NCBI GenBank assembly: GCA_030272585.1
Contig: BSYQ01000007.1
Span: 1,244,001-1,308,000 of the forward strand
Source: Bryopsis sp. KO-2023
Taxonomy: Eukaryota > Chlorophyta > Ulvophyceae > Bryopsidales > Bryopsidaceae
DNA length: 64,000 bases
Direction: 5' to 3'
Each line of letters starts with the position of its first letter. Position 1 is the first letter of the stretch. Shown here piece by piece: positions 35,901 to 47,800 of this stretch. A program made the translations under genes and the position numbers. The notes beneath the pieces were generated by a model. The model made no database searches. It worked only from the letters and a program-made list of their open reading frames with translations, and had not been told where the DNA came from.

Positions 35901-37458
35901 TCGATGGTGCCGCAATTATTCCGACGGCTATGCTCAGCCGCCGTTTTTGCCCTCCAGACAATCCTCGCAAGTGGAGCCCCCCAGGCAATACCCCCCCAAC
36001 CTATCCAGCAACACATTTCCTCAGAAAAAAAAAATCTTCCACCCTCACGAAAAAAGAAGCAAAAAAACTCAGCTTCGTCATTTTTTTATTTTTTTTTTGG
36101 TTGTGAAATTTTCGAACGGGATTTTGAATGGCCTTACGGTTGTGGACTGGTGTAGAGTGAGGCCTAGCTCAGATAGCACAGTGGAAACCCGGAAGTTGAT
36201 TTCGTCTTTGTTCATGGCAGGCGTCAACATCAACCCTGCATAAAATTGCACCGTCTCCAATGCTGTCAGGAGCGGCACAAAATGATCCTCCTGAAAAAAA
36301 AAAATGACAAAATAAATAGATGAACAAACCCACGAAAGAAACATAAATTAAATGAACAGGAACATTACTAAATATTAAAATGATGTTATTATTAAATCAA
36401 TTAAACCAGAATATCAACACATGCTCAATGGTTGGGGGGGGGTGAATGGAATCGATATATACATATATATATATATACGACATACTGCCAGAACTCTTTC
36501 TTGGCCCTAGAAAAACATTTCAAGACATTCTGTGGAAGTAGTCAAATCTCACACTTTCCCACATTTTTTCAGTAATTGAGTCTAAATTTATCATCATTAT
36601 TTTTTTTTTATTTTTTTTTGCAAGCAAGCAACGGTCTCACTTACTTGTGGCACATAGGAAGCCATCTTTGTGAATGTTTTGCCTATTGGCTCCCCATTCA
36701 CGAGAACGCTCCCTGAAAAAGCACTGCACTCTTTTCTCCTGGTCAAAATATCCAGAAGCGTGGATTTTCCTGCCCCCGATGGCCCCATTATCGCCGTCAT
36801 CTCCCCAGGCAAAGCGGAGCCTTGCGCTTTCCGCAAAACATCCACTTTGGCCCCTCCCCGCGAATACCAGGAACAGATATTCTTCCACTCCAGCACTACT
36901 GGACTCACCCTGGCACTCTGCTTGCCATCCTTTGATGTAATCTCAGGTTGGCTTTGGTCATCTTGGCCATGGGTGTCTGATTTGGTGGAAATCGAAAACG
37001 ATAAGCAAGAAGTTTCTTTTCGAAAAAAGTCTCAATTTCTATTCGATTGATGTTAGTCTGACATGGCCACCTCGTTTCGTACGGTTCCGAAATTCCCTTT
37101 TATTTTTCATACTTCTTTTTTTGAGGGGGGAAATACAGCTCATTCATTGAGATCGAATTCTTTCCTGCACAGAAATCTTGCCAGCAGCAAACATAATCAT
37201 AATAAAAAAAAATCTTGAAATTTTTTTGGGGGGGAGGAATTTTTTTTGCAGCCTACCATCATCATTGTCGTGATTATCATCTTTCAATCTTCTTCCTGAA
37301 ATAATTTTTTTGAGGGGAGAAGTGGCTGATGCGAAGAGCAGCCACACTAGCGCAAACAGATTACCAAACACCAGGGCAGGAACCCACACAGCCACGATAG
37401 TGGCCATGATCTTCCAGAATCGATAATATGGCAGCCACCAAGAACAGCCTAGCTCCAA
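32999..37458 (-). CDS. ABC transporter G family (white-type half-transporter)
   Basis: Eight exons with coherent phases: 37458-37257, 36976-36645, 36290-36138, 36000-35587, 35248-35098, 34845-34740, 34286-33827 and 33478-32999, about 765 aa as drawn. The ATP-binding domain comes before the membrane domain, as in ABCG. Walker A is GPSGAGKST (about 132), the signature LSGGQKRR, Walker B ILFLDEPTSGLD and the H-loop VVISIHQPR. The membrane domain (exons 7-8) has RTFLSLTRNPSDV, TATWIATFIGAIFYDLP, a second helix VLFLVMIILILFPYLSVAL, and later LQLSATVVSSADLAFMLG and a final helix before GRRPNAC. Exons 5 and 6 encode a long hydrophilic linker. Exon 1 has an extra hydrophobic helix (VAVWVPALVFGNLFALVWLL) ahead of the ATPase. 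The acceptor at 37459 implies a further 5' exon near 37.5-37.7 kb, or a start at Met 37407. Substrate unknown. Confidence 0.9.
35257..35457. repeat. Tandem duplication of about 100 bp in an ABCG intron
   Basis: Two adjacent imperfect copies each begin gaaaaagcagaaag followed by ccgttcatcaatcaaaa, pass through a T-rich middle, and end actgcatatg-aatgcaaactgtc. They lie in the intron between exons 4 and 5 of the ABCG gene; the T-rich middles differ most. Confidence 0.85.
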
Positions 37459-38639
37459 AGCTAGAAAAAAAAATGGGCCTCCTACATATACAGAGATGGG
37501 GTGTGAAAAATTGGGTTTTCAAACATGAAGCAGTCCCGTTCCCTCCTGGTCTCGGTAGAATTTCGACGGCGGGGTACGCCTCCGTTCCGCTCCGACGAAT
37601 TCGACCCCACCAATATGTCGCGCACGTAAATCGAGTTCGCGCAGGCGAAAACACTCATTAGCGCATCGCGAATTTCCCCAGAAGGCCCCCGCTGCCCAAG
37701 CGACGCGCGCACGCGTTCCAACTATCGTATCATGCGGACATCATACCAAGTATGCATGTCACCTTTGGTGGTCGTGTTTTGGCGGCCGCCACAGAAATGC
37801 TCAGGTCCTAGATTCGCGCACGGCCTCCAACGGCCGAGAAGGATAGTTTTGGCCAAGAGAAAAACGGTGGGCTTGCTTGTGGAAAAAACAGGCGTACGTG
37901 TCCGTCGTCTCCAAGAAACTGTTCATGTCAAATCCGTCGTTCTGTGTCGAATTTTTCTTCCCCACCCATTCAGATTTTTCTTGCATGCCCCCCCAATCGG
38001 CGCAAACAGGGTGGTGTTGCTGCTGTTGCAACAAGCTGGATGAACGGTTGCTCCTTTTCTTCCCCCAAAAAATTCGCACAGTGAAGAAGCCATTGGGTTA
38101 TAACTTCTATTGCTGGCGTTTGCATACAATACTGTGGTTCACCCACAACACAACAACAACAACAGAGGCTTTATATGCACAAGTCCCTATCTACAAACAA
38201 ATCATTCAAAGAGGCCAGGAGGCTTCTGTGTGTGTAACTTCTGTTTGTTTGTTTGTTTGCAAACAAACAATTGTTTGATCACCCCCCGCCACGTTCGGTG
38301 CTGATTCGATGGCCTTGCTCCGATAAGACGCAGTCGGTTCAAGTACAGCCGTATTGCCCCGTTTTGACGCTCCCGCCCAGTATTTAGAAGTGGACTGCCA
38401 GAACGACAGATATCTGTTCACAAACAAAGCGCCCTGATCACAGAGAATTCTCGCTGCGACTGAAGGAATTGCAAAGACGAGCTTTGGTAATTAAACCACT
38501 AGTGGCTTGCTTGATATATTGACCTTTTGCACGGATTCGACCCATCTGAAGGGCGGCACTCTGCCAACCAGCTTTTAGTCGTGAACGTTTTGTAGTTTCT
38601 TATATCTGCTGGCGTGGTATTTGTTGTTGCAGGGTCAAG
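37459..38639. promoter_or_regulatory. Divergent region between ABCG and Cys-rich secreted protein
   Basis: The left part (about 37.5-37.8 kb) is CpG-rich and probably includes the ABCG first exon or 5' UTR. A perfect 22-bp palindrome of TTTG/CAAA units is at 38249-38270. The rest must include the promoter of the plus-strand gene starting at 38640. No TATA element can be assigned with confidence. Confidence 0.45.
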
Positions 38640-40335
38640 ATGATGCGCGCTGTTCTCGCTGCGTTGGTGTTGCTGGCGCTCGGCCAGCACATGGCCGAGG
38701 CTTGCGTCAATTTCGGCGGCAAGTGCGGGTAGGTTAAAACTGTCGTAACATTCCTGTTACAACCCCTCGCAATCCCCCCGCATGGATCTCTGCAACGACC
38801 GCCGCCACGAGGAGGGTTGTGTAACCAGCGCAATTTCCTTCACCTCCTTGTCATAAGTTTTCTCTTGCGTGGTCTAATCCCTGGCGTGTTTCGTGGCAGA
38901 TCGTACAAGCGCTGCTGCGGTGGAAGCTATTGCAAGCAGTCATCCTACTGGGGCAGCGGCTTTTGTCTTCCTGGAAGCCCACCGCCATTCAAGCCCCCTC
39001 CACCTTTCACCCCCCCACCCCCCCCTACAACCCCGCCACCTACAACCCCGCCTCCTCCCTTCCGATGTATCCCCAGCAACAGGGATGGGTGCGATTCCGC
39101 TCCTTGCTGCAATTCGGGTGACCTGTGCGTTGGCAGAGGTGATCAGAATATCTGCACCCCACCCTCACCACCGCCGCCAGTGTGCATTCCTCGTAACCGC
39201 GGTTGTACCGCCGGCGGAGCCAGTTGTTGCAACCCAGGGGATTCTTGCGTGAATGGCGTCTGCGCGCCTCCATGCGTTCCTCAGGGATTGCCTTGCGGCA
39301 ATGGCGGCGGCTCTTGCTGTACGCCCAACATCTGCTCAGGAACTTGCGTGCCACCCCCTACTCCACCACCTACACCCCCACCTCCATCTGGACCTTGTGC
39401 ATGCAAAAAGCCTGTGACTCTTGTTCTGAGGTAATTTCCATGCATTAGATCCACGGGTGGCATGTGTTCATTCTATCAAGATCTTGAATTTTTTGACAGT
39501 TCTAGATCTAGAAGTGTCGAAAAATTTGACTGGTGCATCGATTCTTGAGGTAGCAGATGACCTCTTCGCCATTGGTTTGCTGTTTTTAATTTCACAAATT
39601 CATGATTTCCTCGAATGACTAGCTACTTCTTGGAGTGCCAATGTTGGGTATATTCCTGTTTAATTAACCATGGCATTTTTTGTTTTCTGTCTCAGGAACA
39701 TCAGCAACAGTCCTTTCACCTATGATCCATCCCGAACAGGCAAGAAGTCAGGCTCCGGTAAAAAGAAGTCGGGCAGTGGCAGCGGCAGTGGCAAGAAGAA
39801 GTCTGGAAGTGGTGCTTTTGTGCCCAATTTCGTCCCTCCAACCGGGATCCAGACCGTTGCTCCAGGGCAGACTTTCACGGTAGCCACCTCTGGGAAGAGT
39901 TCAACGAACATCGGACCTGTGGAGATTCACACCAGTTGCTCGGATCCCTTGGGTATTGGCCAGGTAATTGAAAAGTGGCTAGATCACCTGTTCCTTAAGG
40001 ACAGTCTGGAGTGGTTTTGCCCGAAGCTGTTTTTTGAATCTATTATGTGTGCTGCTGTAGGCACCAATGTTTTGCTAATCAATAATGATATATATTCTCT
40101 TGTAATATATGAGACTATTCCTTAAGATATGTGCAAATGTTAGAAAAAATGGGTGTTTTGTGTTGATAAATGTTTTACCACGATGATAGAATTTCTAATT
40201 CGTTTTTTTTGTCTGATTTCAATTTAGACTTTTTGCGGACTGTTGGAGATTGTGGGTGGAACGAACACTCAAGGGACCAGCTTGTGCCCCGTCACTCAGC
40301 CTCAGAGGAAGTCGAAGTGCAGCAGCTTTGGTTAA
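38640..40335 (+). CDS. Secreted Cys-rich and Pro-rich matrix-type protein
   Basis: Four exons, 38640-38728, 38900-39430, 39696-39963 and 40228-40335, encode 331 aa. MMRAVLAALVLLALGQHMAEA is a signal peptide. Next come small Cys-rich modules (CVNFGGKCGSYKRCCGGSYC; CIPSNRDGCDSAPCCNSGDLC; GCTAGGASCCNPGDSC; GLPCGNGGGSCCTPNIC) joined by Pro-rich linkers (PPPPTPPPP type) like hydroxyproline-rich algal wall glycoproteins. Exon 3 has a GKKSGSGKKKSGSGSG linker, then TVAPGQTFTVATSGK, PVEIHTSCSDPLGIGQ and, in exon 4, TFCGLLEIVGG. I recognise IHTSCS-x-PL-x-x-G followed by a short beta segment as a recurrent extracellular domain, here split around the basic linker. A polyadenylation-like AATAAA lies at 40378. 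Probably an extracellular matrix or wall component (inference). Confidence 0.85.
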
Positions 40336-43300
40336 ATTTATGAGAAATGATTTCTGAAGACCTCTTCAGCTTGAATGAATAAATCCTTTTTTTTCGGCAT
40401 TACTACTTGGGAAAAAATACCAAACCAAAATTTCTGATAATCTCCACCTGCCTTTTTGTGTTTTTTTTCGTCTTTTCTTTTTGTGAATAAAGTATGAATA
40501 AATGAACTTTCAGATGCATTTTTCTTTTTGAGAAAAAATGGGGCATTCTGAAAATGCAGATGGTGGTTTCCGATTTGGTTGGGCTTTTTTTTCTTCTCTT
40601 TGGAATTGATCTTTTTTTTTTGTGAGACAATGTGATGTGATACAGGGCAAAAAATGATATGATATGATAAACAAGATAAAATGATGCCTTTTTGGAATAA
40701 TGCAATTTTCTGATTCGTGAGCGAGACAATGTTGTGATTGATTATATGTAATGACTTCAACAGTGACCACTGCCCAGCCTCTTTGTTAAATGCATCTGTG
40801 TATGTTAAGTTATGTTTGTTTGTTTGTAAAATGTTGGGAGATATTTTTAGACAGAGGCATCACCGATCGTGTTGTGCTTGAATGGAATTGTTTGTGGTCC
40901 TCAGAATTTCTCTGGAAGAAATTAATGTGAGAGAACAAATATTATTGCATTAACACTTTCACAGAGGTGCAATTGGCCGATAGCAAAGAATATTTGTACT
41001 TTGCAACAATTCATTTACATCTGGATGTAAACATGGAGAATGAAGCAGTTTGTGGATGTTTAAAAATCTTCAAAACTTCAGAAACAGCGAACAATCCTCA
41101 GAAACTGCCTTTAAATGAAAGTGTTTTCATACGGATGGTTGTGCCAGACTAACATCCAGTGAGGCCAAACATATAAAAATGGGCAATATCTCATCTTTCT
41201 GTTGCACACACTAACTAACTTCGACAAGCGATCAACTAGCAAACGATCAAACACACAGTACTGCTGCAAAGACTTTATGCCACCTAGTGATCGTCAGAAA
41301 GAATGGGGAAAACACAACAGTGACTTCAGCTGAAAATGTTCTGTGAGGAAATCAGATATTAAATGAGACTGATTTTGGGAAGATTTTCAGATGAACTGGT
41401 ATGTGCAGAAATTTTCGGAAGATCTGAGCACAGTCCCTGATATATTAAATGGCAACACTTGTGTGAAGAACCAACCAGTCCTGGCTTTCCGGAAAACATC
41501 TGTCAAGACTCACATTTAATGAGATCCCTCAAACATCCCCACCAAATGGCAGTCAAAATCCTTAAGAGATGCCATTTCATGTTACAAATATGTTGTGGTT
41601 TGGGGGCCCACACTCTGTGTGCTGATTTCCAGCACCCCCTTCCCCCTCCAATACTCCAAACCGTCCGTATTTCCAAATAAGATCCCACTCATTCCAACCA
41701 ATATCAAGAACTGCTTCCGATACTGGCAAGCCTGGCTACAAAGTAAACAACGTTTCAGAAAAAAGGAGGGGGAATTATGGTGTATGGGTCTTTTTCTTGT
41801 ATTGTCCATCACCAATAATAAATCCATCGTTTGTTGCTCAAAGAAAGGTTTCTGTTTTTAGTTTGGAATGCAAAATGTCAGTCCAACCCTCTCTCGAGTA
41901 TTTCATTAGGAAAAAAATGGGCATAACTCCACATCTTCGCTTTCAGCCTAATTTTCGTCTTGGAATTGTCCCGCTTTCCCTAAAATATTCATTCTATTGA
42001 CCCTTGTTTCAAAATATCACACATTTCTCTCTCACACTCTCACTCTTTTCTCTCTCTCACTCTCTCTCACACATGAGCACATGAGGCGCAATCGAGAAAC
42101 TTGTTGGTAAATTTTGTCTACACAGAAAAACAAAAAGGGAAAAAAAGTACTGAAAATAAAAACAAAATAAAAAAAAACAAATATTGCTGCCCCCCTTATC
42201 CACCCAGATCTATAGAATTGAATGCTTAGTGGGTCTGTGTGAAAAATTCTTACTGGCAATTACCAGAAAACTCACCACCAAAACATCAAGCATCTCACTT
42301 TTTTTTCTCCTATTTTCCTTCAAATTTCTTTTCCTCCATAATTAATGTATAAGAAAAAGCAAAGAGAAAAAAAAAATAAAACAGAAAAAAAAAATCAGGA
42401 ACCATTAAATTGCTTGTGTTGCTCACCGCCTATATTTTTTCACTTTACTTTTTTTCTTTTTTTTTCCTTGAAAACCCTGTCTTTTAACTTTTTTCTTTTC
42501 CATTTTTTTCCCCCCCTTAACTCTTTTTCGATTGTTTCACATATCAGACTTTCCTTCCCCATTTTTTGAACGAACAATGATAACAAAACATAAGCTTGGA
42601 AATTGGCAGGTCACCTTTCTTTTATTGGGCAAGCACCGAGCAAAAATATCCTACAGGAATTTCCCCCAAAAAAAGAGAAATTAAAAAAACACCAGCCATA
42701 AAATAAGGGGACGTCTTTCCCTAACCCCCCCCACTTTCCTTGTGTTTTGCATTCCTCAATTGCACCTCAAAATATGAAAATAGCCCAACCCCCCCAACCC
42801 TCCCTCACTTTTTCTTTTTTCTCAAGCATGAAATATGGGCTAAAAAATGTCAATATATATGTATGTATATATATATATTACATGTTTTTTTCCCCTTTTT
42901 TTTCAAACACTGTCCACCCTCAAAACTAGGAATAAAGATTGGATACAGAACAAAAACATTTTTTTTTCCCTTTTTCTTTTTTGTTTCTCCTTTCTTTTTA
43001 TTTTCTTTTCTTTTAAAAACGCTTTTTTATATGTATATATGAAACCTACCTTCTTTTTTTTTCTTGTGCCTATGGTTAGAATAGTATTTCTGTTGTAAAA
43101 AGGGTAAAGAGTTTTTTTTTTGTTTCTTTTTTTTTTTTTTTTTTCAAATATATATATTTTTTTAAAAACATTCACTTTCTTTTTCCTCAAAAAACACCGC
43201 ACGTACGCACAGCACAATGAAATCCCAAATGCAGCAAAATGAAACCACAACACATCCATTCTTCCACCCCATCATATCCACAAAGATATCGCTTTCTTCT

Positions 43301-44829
43301 CACTCTTATCGCTTTTTTGTTCTCTCACTCTTTTCCCCACACCTTCGATTTTTCTTGGTCCAATTCCATCCATCCATTCATAATCCCTTCGCTCTTTTTT
43401 CATTTCTGGCGATTTTCAAATTCTGGCTTTTCCCCTCTTGATCCTTCAACTTTATATTACCGACCCTTCAAGACTTTTTTGTTTTGTTTTTTTAATCCAA
43501 AAACCACCCTCTCCACCCTCCCGTTTTTTTCACAATTTTTTTTGTTCTTTTCAAACATGCTCCACCCCCATTTTCATGTTTTTGTTTTTGTTTCTTTAAA
43601 TACTTGTCGGGTCAACACCAAGAAAAACCCCGAAAAATACGACAAGGTGGAAAAAAAAAATCAACTTCTGTGAGGCTTTCCCACCCACCCATCTAGGTTA
43701 GCTTTTCTTCTTTTGTTTGTTTGTTTTCCTTTTCCCTTTTTTTTTTCTTCCAAAATATCTCTTTTTGTATTTTTCTTTTAATGATCCGTCTTCTTCGAAG
43801 CAGCGACAGCCAAAAGCAAAAAAGGAAAGGGCTAATTTTCCCTCAGTTTTGACTGTTTCTCAGGTTCTTTCTTTTCCCCCCTTTCAAAACCAAAAAAAAG
43901 GATTCAACCCTGACCTGCCCTCCAGCTTCCCGTCCAACACCCCCTTCACGAGCCATTCACAAGAAAAACAGAAAAAAGAAAAACTCCACTAACACAAGAC
44001 ACAGTCCCTTTTTTTTTTTCAACAATAGCGTAGAATCGATATCAAATGCAATCCATCCTAACCCCCCCTCCCCCCCAAAAAACCCCGAGCCGACAAAATT
44101 TGGTCCATGCAGCACAAAATATGCTCGAATAGCACATTCCATCAGTTTCTGTGGCAATGCCCCCACAGATACTTTTTATACTTTTTTTTCAAAAAAACAA
44201 GACACCCTTTCCATCGATTCCAAAAAAGAAAGAAAAGGATATGTTTTTTTGTTTTTTTTTGTTGTTTATATTGCTTCTTCTTGACGAACCACACCATTCC
44301 GAACAGCTTCACAGGGGACCAATCGACAAAAAGAAAGAAAAAAAAAACAGAAACAAATTGGGACTGCAAATCGACGCCATGCACATCAGTCGATATCGAC
44401 TTTTCTTTGTTTGTTTTGTCTCTCTCTTTTTTTCCCCCTCAAACACAAACCCTGTGAGTCCCCAGGTACATTAAATCAGATATATTCAGAGAAAATCAAC
44501 CCCCCCCCTCCCGCCCCCGGTATCCCTTTTCTTAACCTCAGTAATATTTCCTTTAATCCACCTCACAGTCCCCCCCCCCCCCCCCTTTTCCAAAGAACAT
44601 TCCCACAGCTAAAACAAGGATGCCCTGGACCAACAGGCACTCCCTCGAAACGCTATTTATGTTTTTTTTCCCCCAATAAAAACCTCAACACCCCAATACT
44701 CTGCCACCCAGAGCTACGAGCTCCATTCTACCGAAAAAGTGCTTCCCCCCCCCCCCTTCAAAAAAAAAAAGAAAGAAATAACGAAAAATAGGTTTCGGCG
44801 ATGCACGCTGCTTTCTATCTCTCTTTTTC
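40336..44829. other. Gene-free 4.5-kb region, pyrimidine-rich in its right half
   Basis: This convergent interval has no exon I can support. The left part (to about 41.9 kb) is AT-rich; a 61-codon frame at 40967 has no coding character. From about 41990 to 44820 the + strand is overwhelmingly T and C with T-runs up to about 17 and C-runs near 44500-44585 and 44745, and an AT repeat near 42860-42880. The minus-strand kinase gene ends at its right edge. Confidence 0.55.
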
Positions 44830-47800
44830 TCAATTGGACAGTCCCCCTGGACCACCTCTTGCGCGCAGACGGGAAAGCAACCCGCTTTTCGGACGAGAAG
44901 CGTGATTGGCTGGGGGTTCGCGGTCTCGAACCTCGTCGTACATTTCCTGCAGCAGGGGCAAGAGCTCCCGAAAGCTGGGGCGGTTCGCTGGCTGCTTATC
45001 CCAGCACCGCCGCATGATTTGAGCGAGGTTTCCAGGGCAATTTGAAGGCAAATCCGGCCTAAGATCTTTCTGAACCACTCCGACTGCAGCTTGCAGAGGG
45101 GTCATCCCATTGTACGGTACCTGGGCCAAACACACGACATGCTCGATCGACCGAAGCTCCCAACAAGGGGGTGGGGAGGAAATCAAAAATCACAAGCATT
45201 ACCAGCCCAATAAGGAAGCTTCCTCTCACCTGTCCAGTCAGCAATTCCCAAAGCAGCACTCCGAACGAGAACACATCAGCTTTGCAATCGTAGGGCCGAT
45301 GCTCGATCACCTCCGGGGCCATCCACCTGTAAGTTCCGGTTTCTGCGGTCATGCAGCCACCCATCGCCATAATTCTTGCCACGCCAAAATCTCCAATTTT
45401 CACATTGCCGTGTTCATCCAGCAGAAGGTTCGCAGCCTTGAGGTCGCGATGGATGATTTTCATTTGATGGAGGTAGTCCATGCCCCTCGACACATCCAAG
45501 GATAATTTCAGCGTCTCCGCAAGTCGAAGCGGGCCAACCTGAGGGAAATACAGAGAAAACCGGTGTTCACGTAAGCATCCTCCCCTCCAGCACATCCACA
45601 TGTGCATGAATGGGAAATGCAGCTTTCAACCAGTTTTCCCTTCAAACAAAATCCAGAAAACTGGTTTTCACCGATGTGAAATAACCATCTCATGACCAGG
45701 GTCGACTGGCCTATTAATAGATTAGGGGATGACTAATACATTGCCCCTCCCACTGGACAGATTGAAAGATGTCGACAGTATATATACCAGAGCACAAGCG
45801 ACTTCCACAAAAAGACAAAAAGAAAGAAACTACGGCAAAACTCGACTTCAAAATCGTCTCATCACAGCGCCACCTCCCTCCCAACCCCCCTAAATCAAAA
45901 AATAAAAAATAAAAAAAAACAGGAATCGCCTGTTCTATGTTCCAAAAACCAACCGTTAAACAATCAGCCGCATCGAGAAACTGGCCTTCGTCATGAGAAT
46001 CACTTCCCATCCACTTCTCACACATGGCAACCTCAATGTCCAGAGAACACCGCCGGGGAGTTTCACTTGCCTTCCTTAAATGGTCATGAACGCTCCCTCC
46101 AGCCATGTACTCGAACAAAATGCAGAGATTCGGCCTCGCTGTGCAAGCACCTATGAACTGGACCACGTTCTTGTGACGGACTTTTCGCATGATCGCCACC
46201 TCCTGCATTTCGTTTCACCCCCCAAAATAAGAAACCATACTGATTGTAAAATCTGCTGAAACTGGCATTGGAGTTATGAACAATTGTGTCATGCGTGTGT
46301 GTGTGAGGTTTCCGTATGTATGACATAACCACTTCAGATCAATAGGCCAAAATTTTGACGCTCCACTTTGTCGAAATCAGCACCCCACCCCGGTCATTGA
46401 TATACTTACGGGGAGGAGTGAGAACTGAACGGGTTAATTTTTTTATCGTGTTTTCCGAACACTTTTTCTGCACAACTAGTTTATCAAACAGATATTTGAA
46501 TGTAGCAAATATACATTGTGAAACGCCAATATATCCATATATATCCATATATTGGATGCATGAGCATGTCTTCACGAAATCCCCCCTCCCCTTAAAAAAA
46601 AAAACAGAATGTTCCATCGATTTTCCCACACCCACCTGCATGAATTCTTGGAACTGCTTGATATTCTCTTGGACATCCTTGATGACTTTGATGGCAACTT
46701 CCTGGCCGTAGTACAGCCCTTTGTACAAATTGCCGAAGGAGCCCGCAGCAATTCGAGATGTGATTTGCAAATTCGACACATCGATTTCCCAATCATTAGC
46801 ACCCGTTCCATCGGCTTTTTTCACTTCAGCATTCTGTGCAGGTCAAACCCACGAAAAATTGTTATTGAGGAAAAATGGTCACTCCACCCCCCCCATCCCA
46901 CTTCTTCAGAAAGCCAAGTGTTGTAAGAACGAACAAAATTGGCATCGTCTGTTGATTTATGATGGAGAAGTATTTTTTTTTAATATTTTGGTTAATCCAC
47001 AAAATCACAGGGAGGAGAGAAAAATAATTTGAATATCCTTTCCTCAGTGTTTGTTTTTTGTTTTTGTTTTTTGTGGGGGGGTCCTCCTCTCTTTTTTTCA
47101 TCTCACCAAATCCTCGTCTGGAATGTGAAGTGACGAGCCGCTCCCCTCCTCCTGTTTGACCGGTGCCGGCCTTTGCGAAAGCTGCTTTCGGAAATGTTCT
47201 TTCAAAATTCCTTCCAATCCCTCTTTTCCCTGCTCCACACCAACATCACTTCCTTCGTTAATCAAACCCCACCTCCATCATTCCTCCCCCCCCAAAAAAA
47301 CCCAAAAAACCTAAAAAAAAAGGATGAGAAAACTCGGAGAGTTCGATCAACATGATGTTTCTTCACCTCTGTCTCCCAACCATCCACGACAAAAACATCC
47401 AAGCTGAATTTGTCATGGGTGTTGAACACGTGGGCTTCCCGAATATTTAATCCAGCATCCCCCTGGAAATACACATCTCAAGTTTCACCCAGAATATTAT
47501 CAAAAAATGACATTCCAAAATTCAAACTGCACCCAGAATGTCATCAAAAACGGCATTCCAAAATTCAAAAAGAGAAAATCCTCCAACCTACTACATGGAT
47601 GTTTTTCTGGCTTCGATGGGAATTTCAGAATGATGCTCATTGTATTTCAACGTGTGGTATTTTTCCAATGACCTGTGCTATACCGTGCATCCTTCCACTC
47701 ACCAGAGCACGGGAAAGTTTGCTCAGGAGCTTCTGCTGGTCTTTTGCACCCACAGTTATCTCGAAGAATAAAAGACTTTCAAGCTCCCCTGGCTCAGTGC

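Noticed and set aside
35512..35988. Separate small ATPase gene
   Set aside because: This frame holds the ABC signature and Walker B but is one exon of the ABCG gene, joined in phase to the Walker A and membrane exons.
40967..41152. 61-codon frame in the gene-free interval
   Set aside because: Short, no family resemblance, no splice partners and AT-rich composition like the flanks.
42000..44800. CRISPR-like or transposon array suggested by repeated T-rich tracts
   Set aside because: The similarity is low-complexity T/C composition, with no regular spacer-repeat period, terminal repeats or transposase frame.
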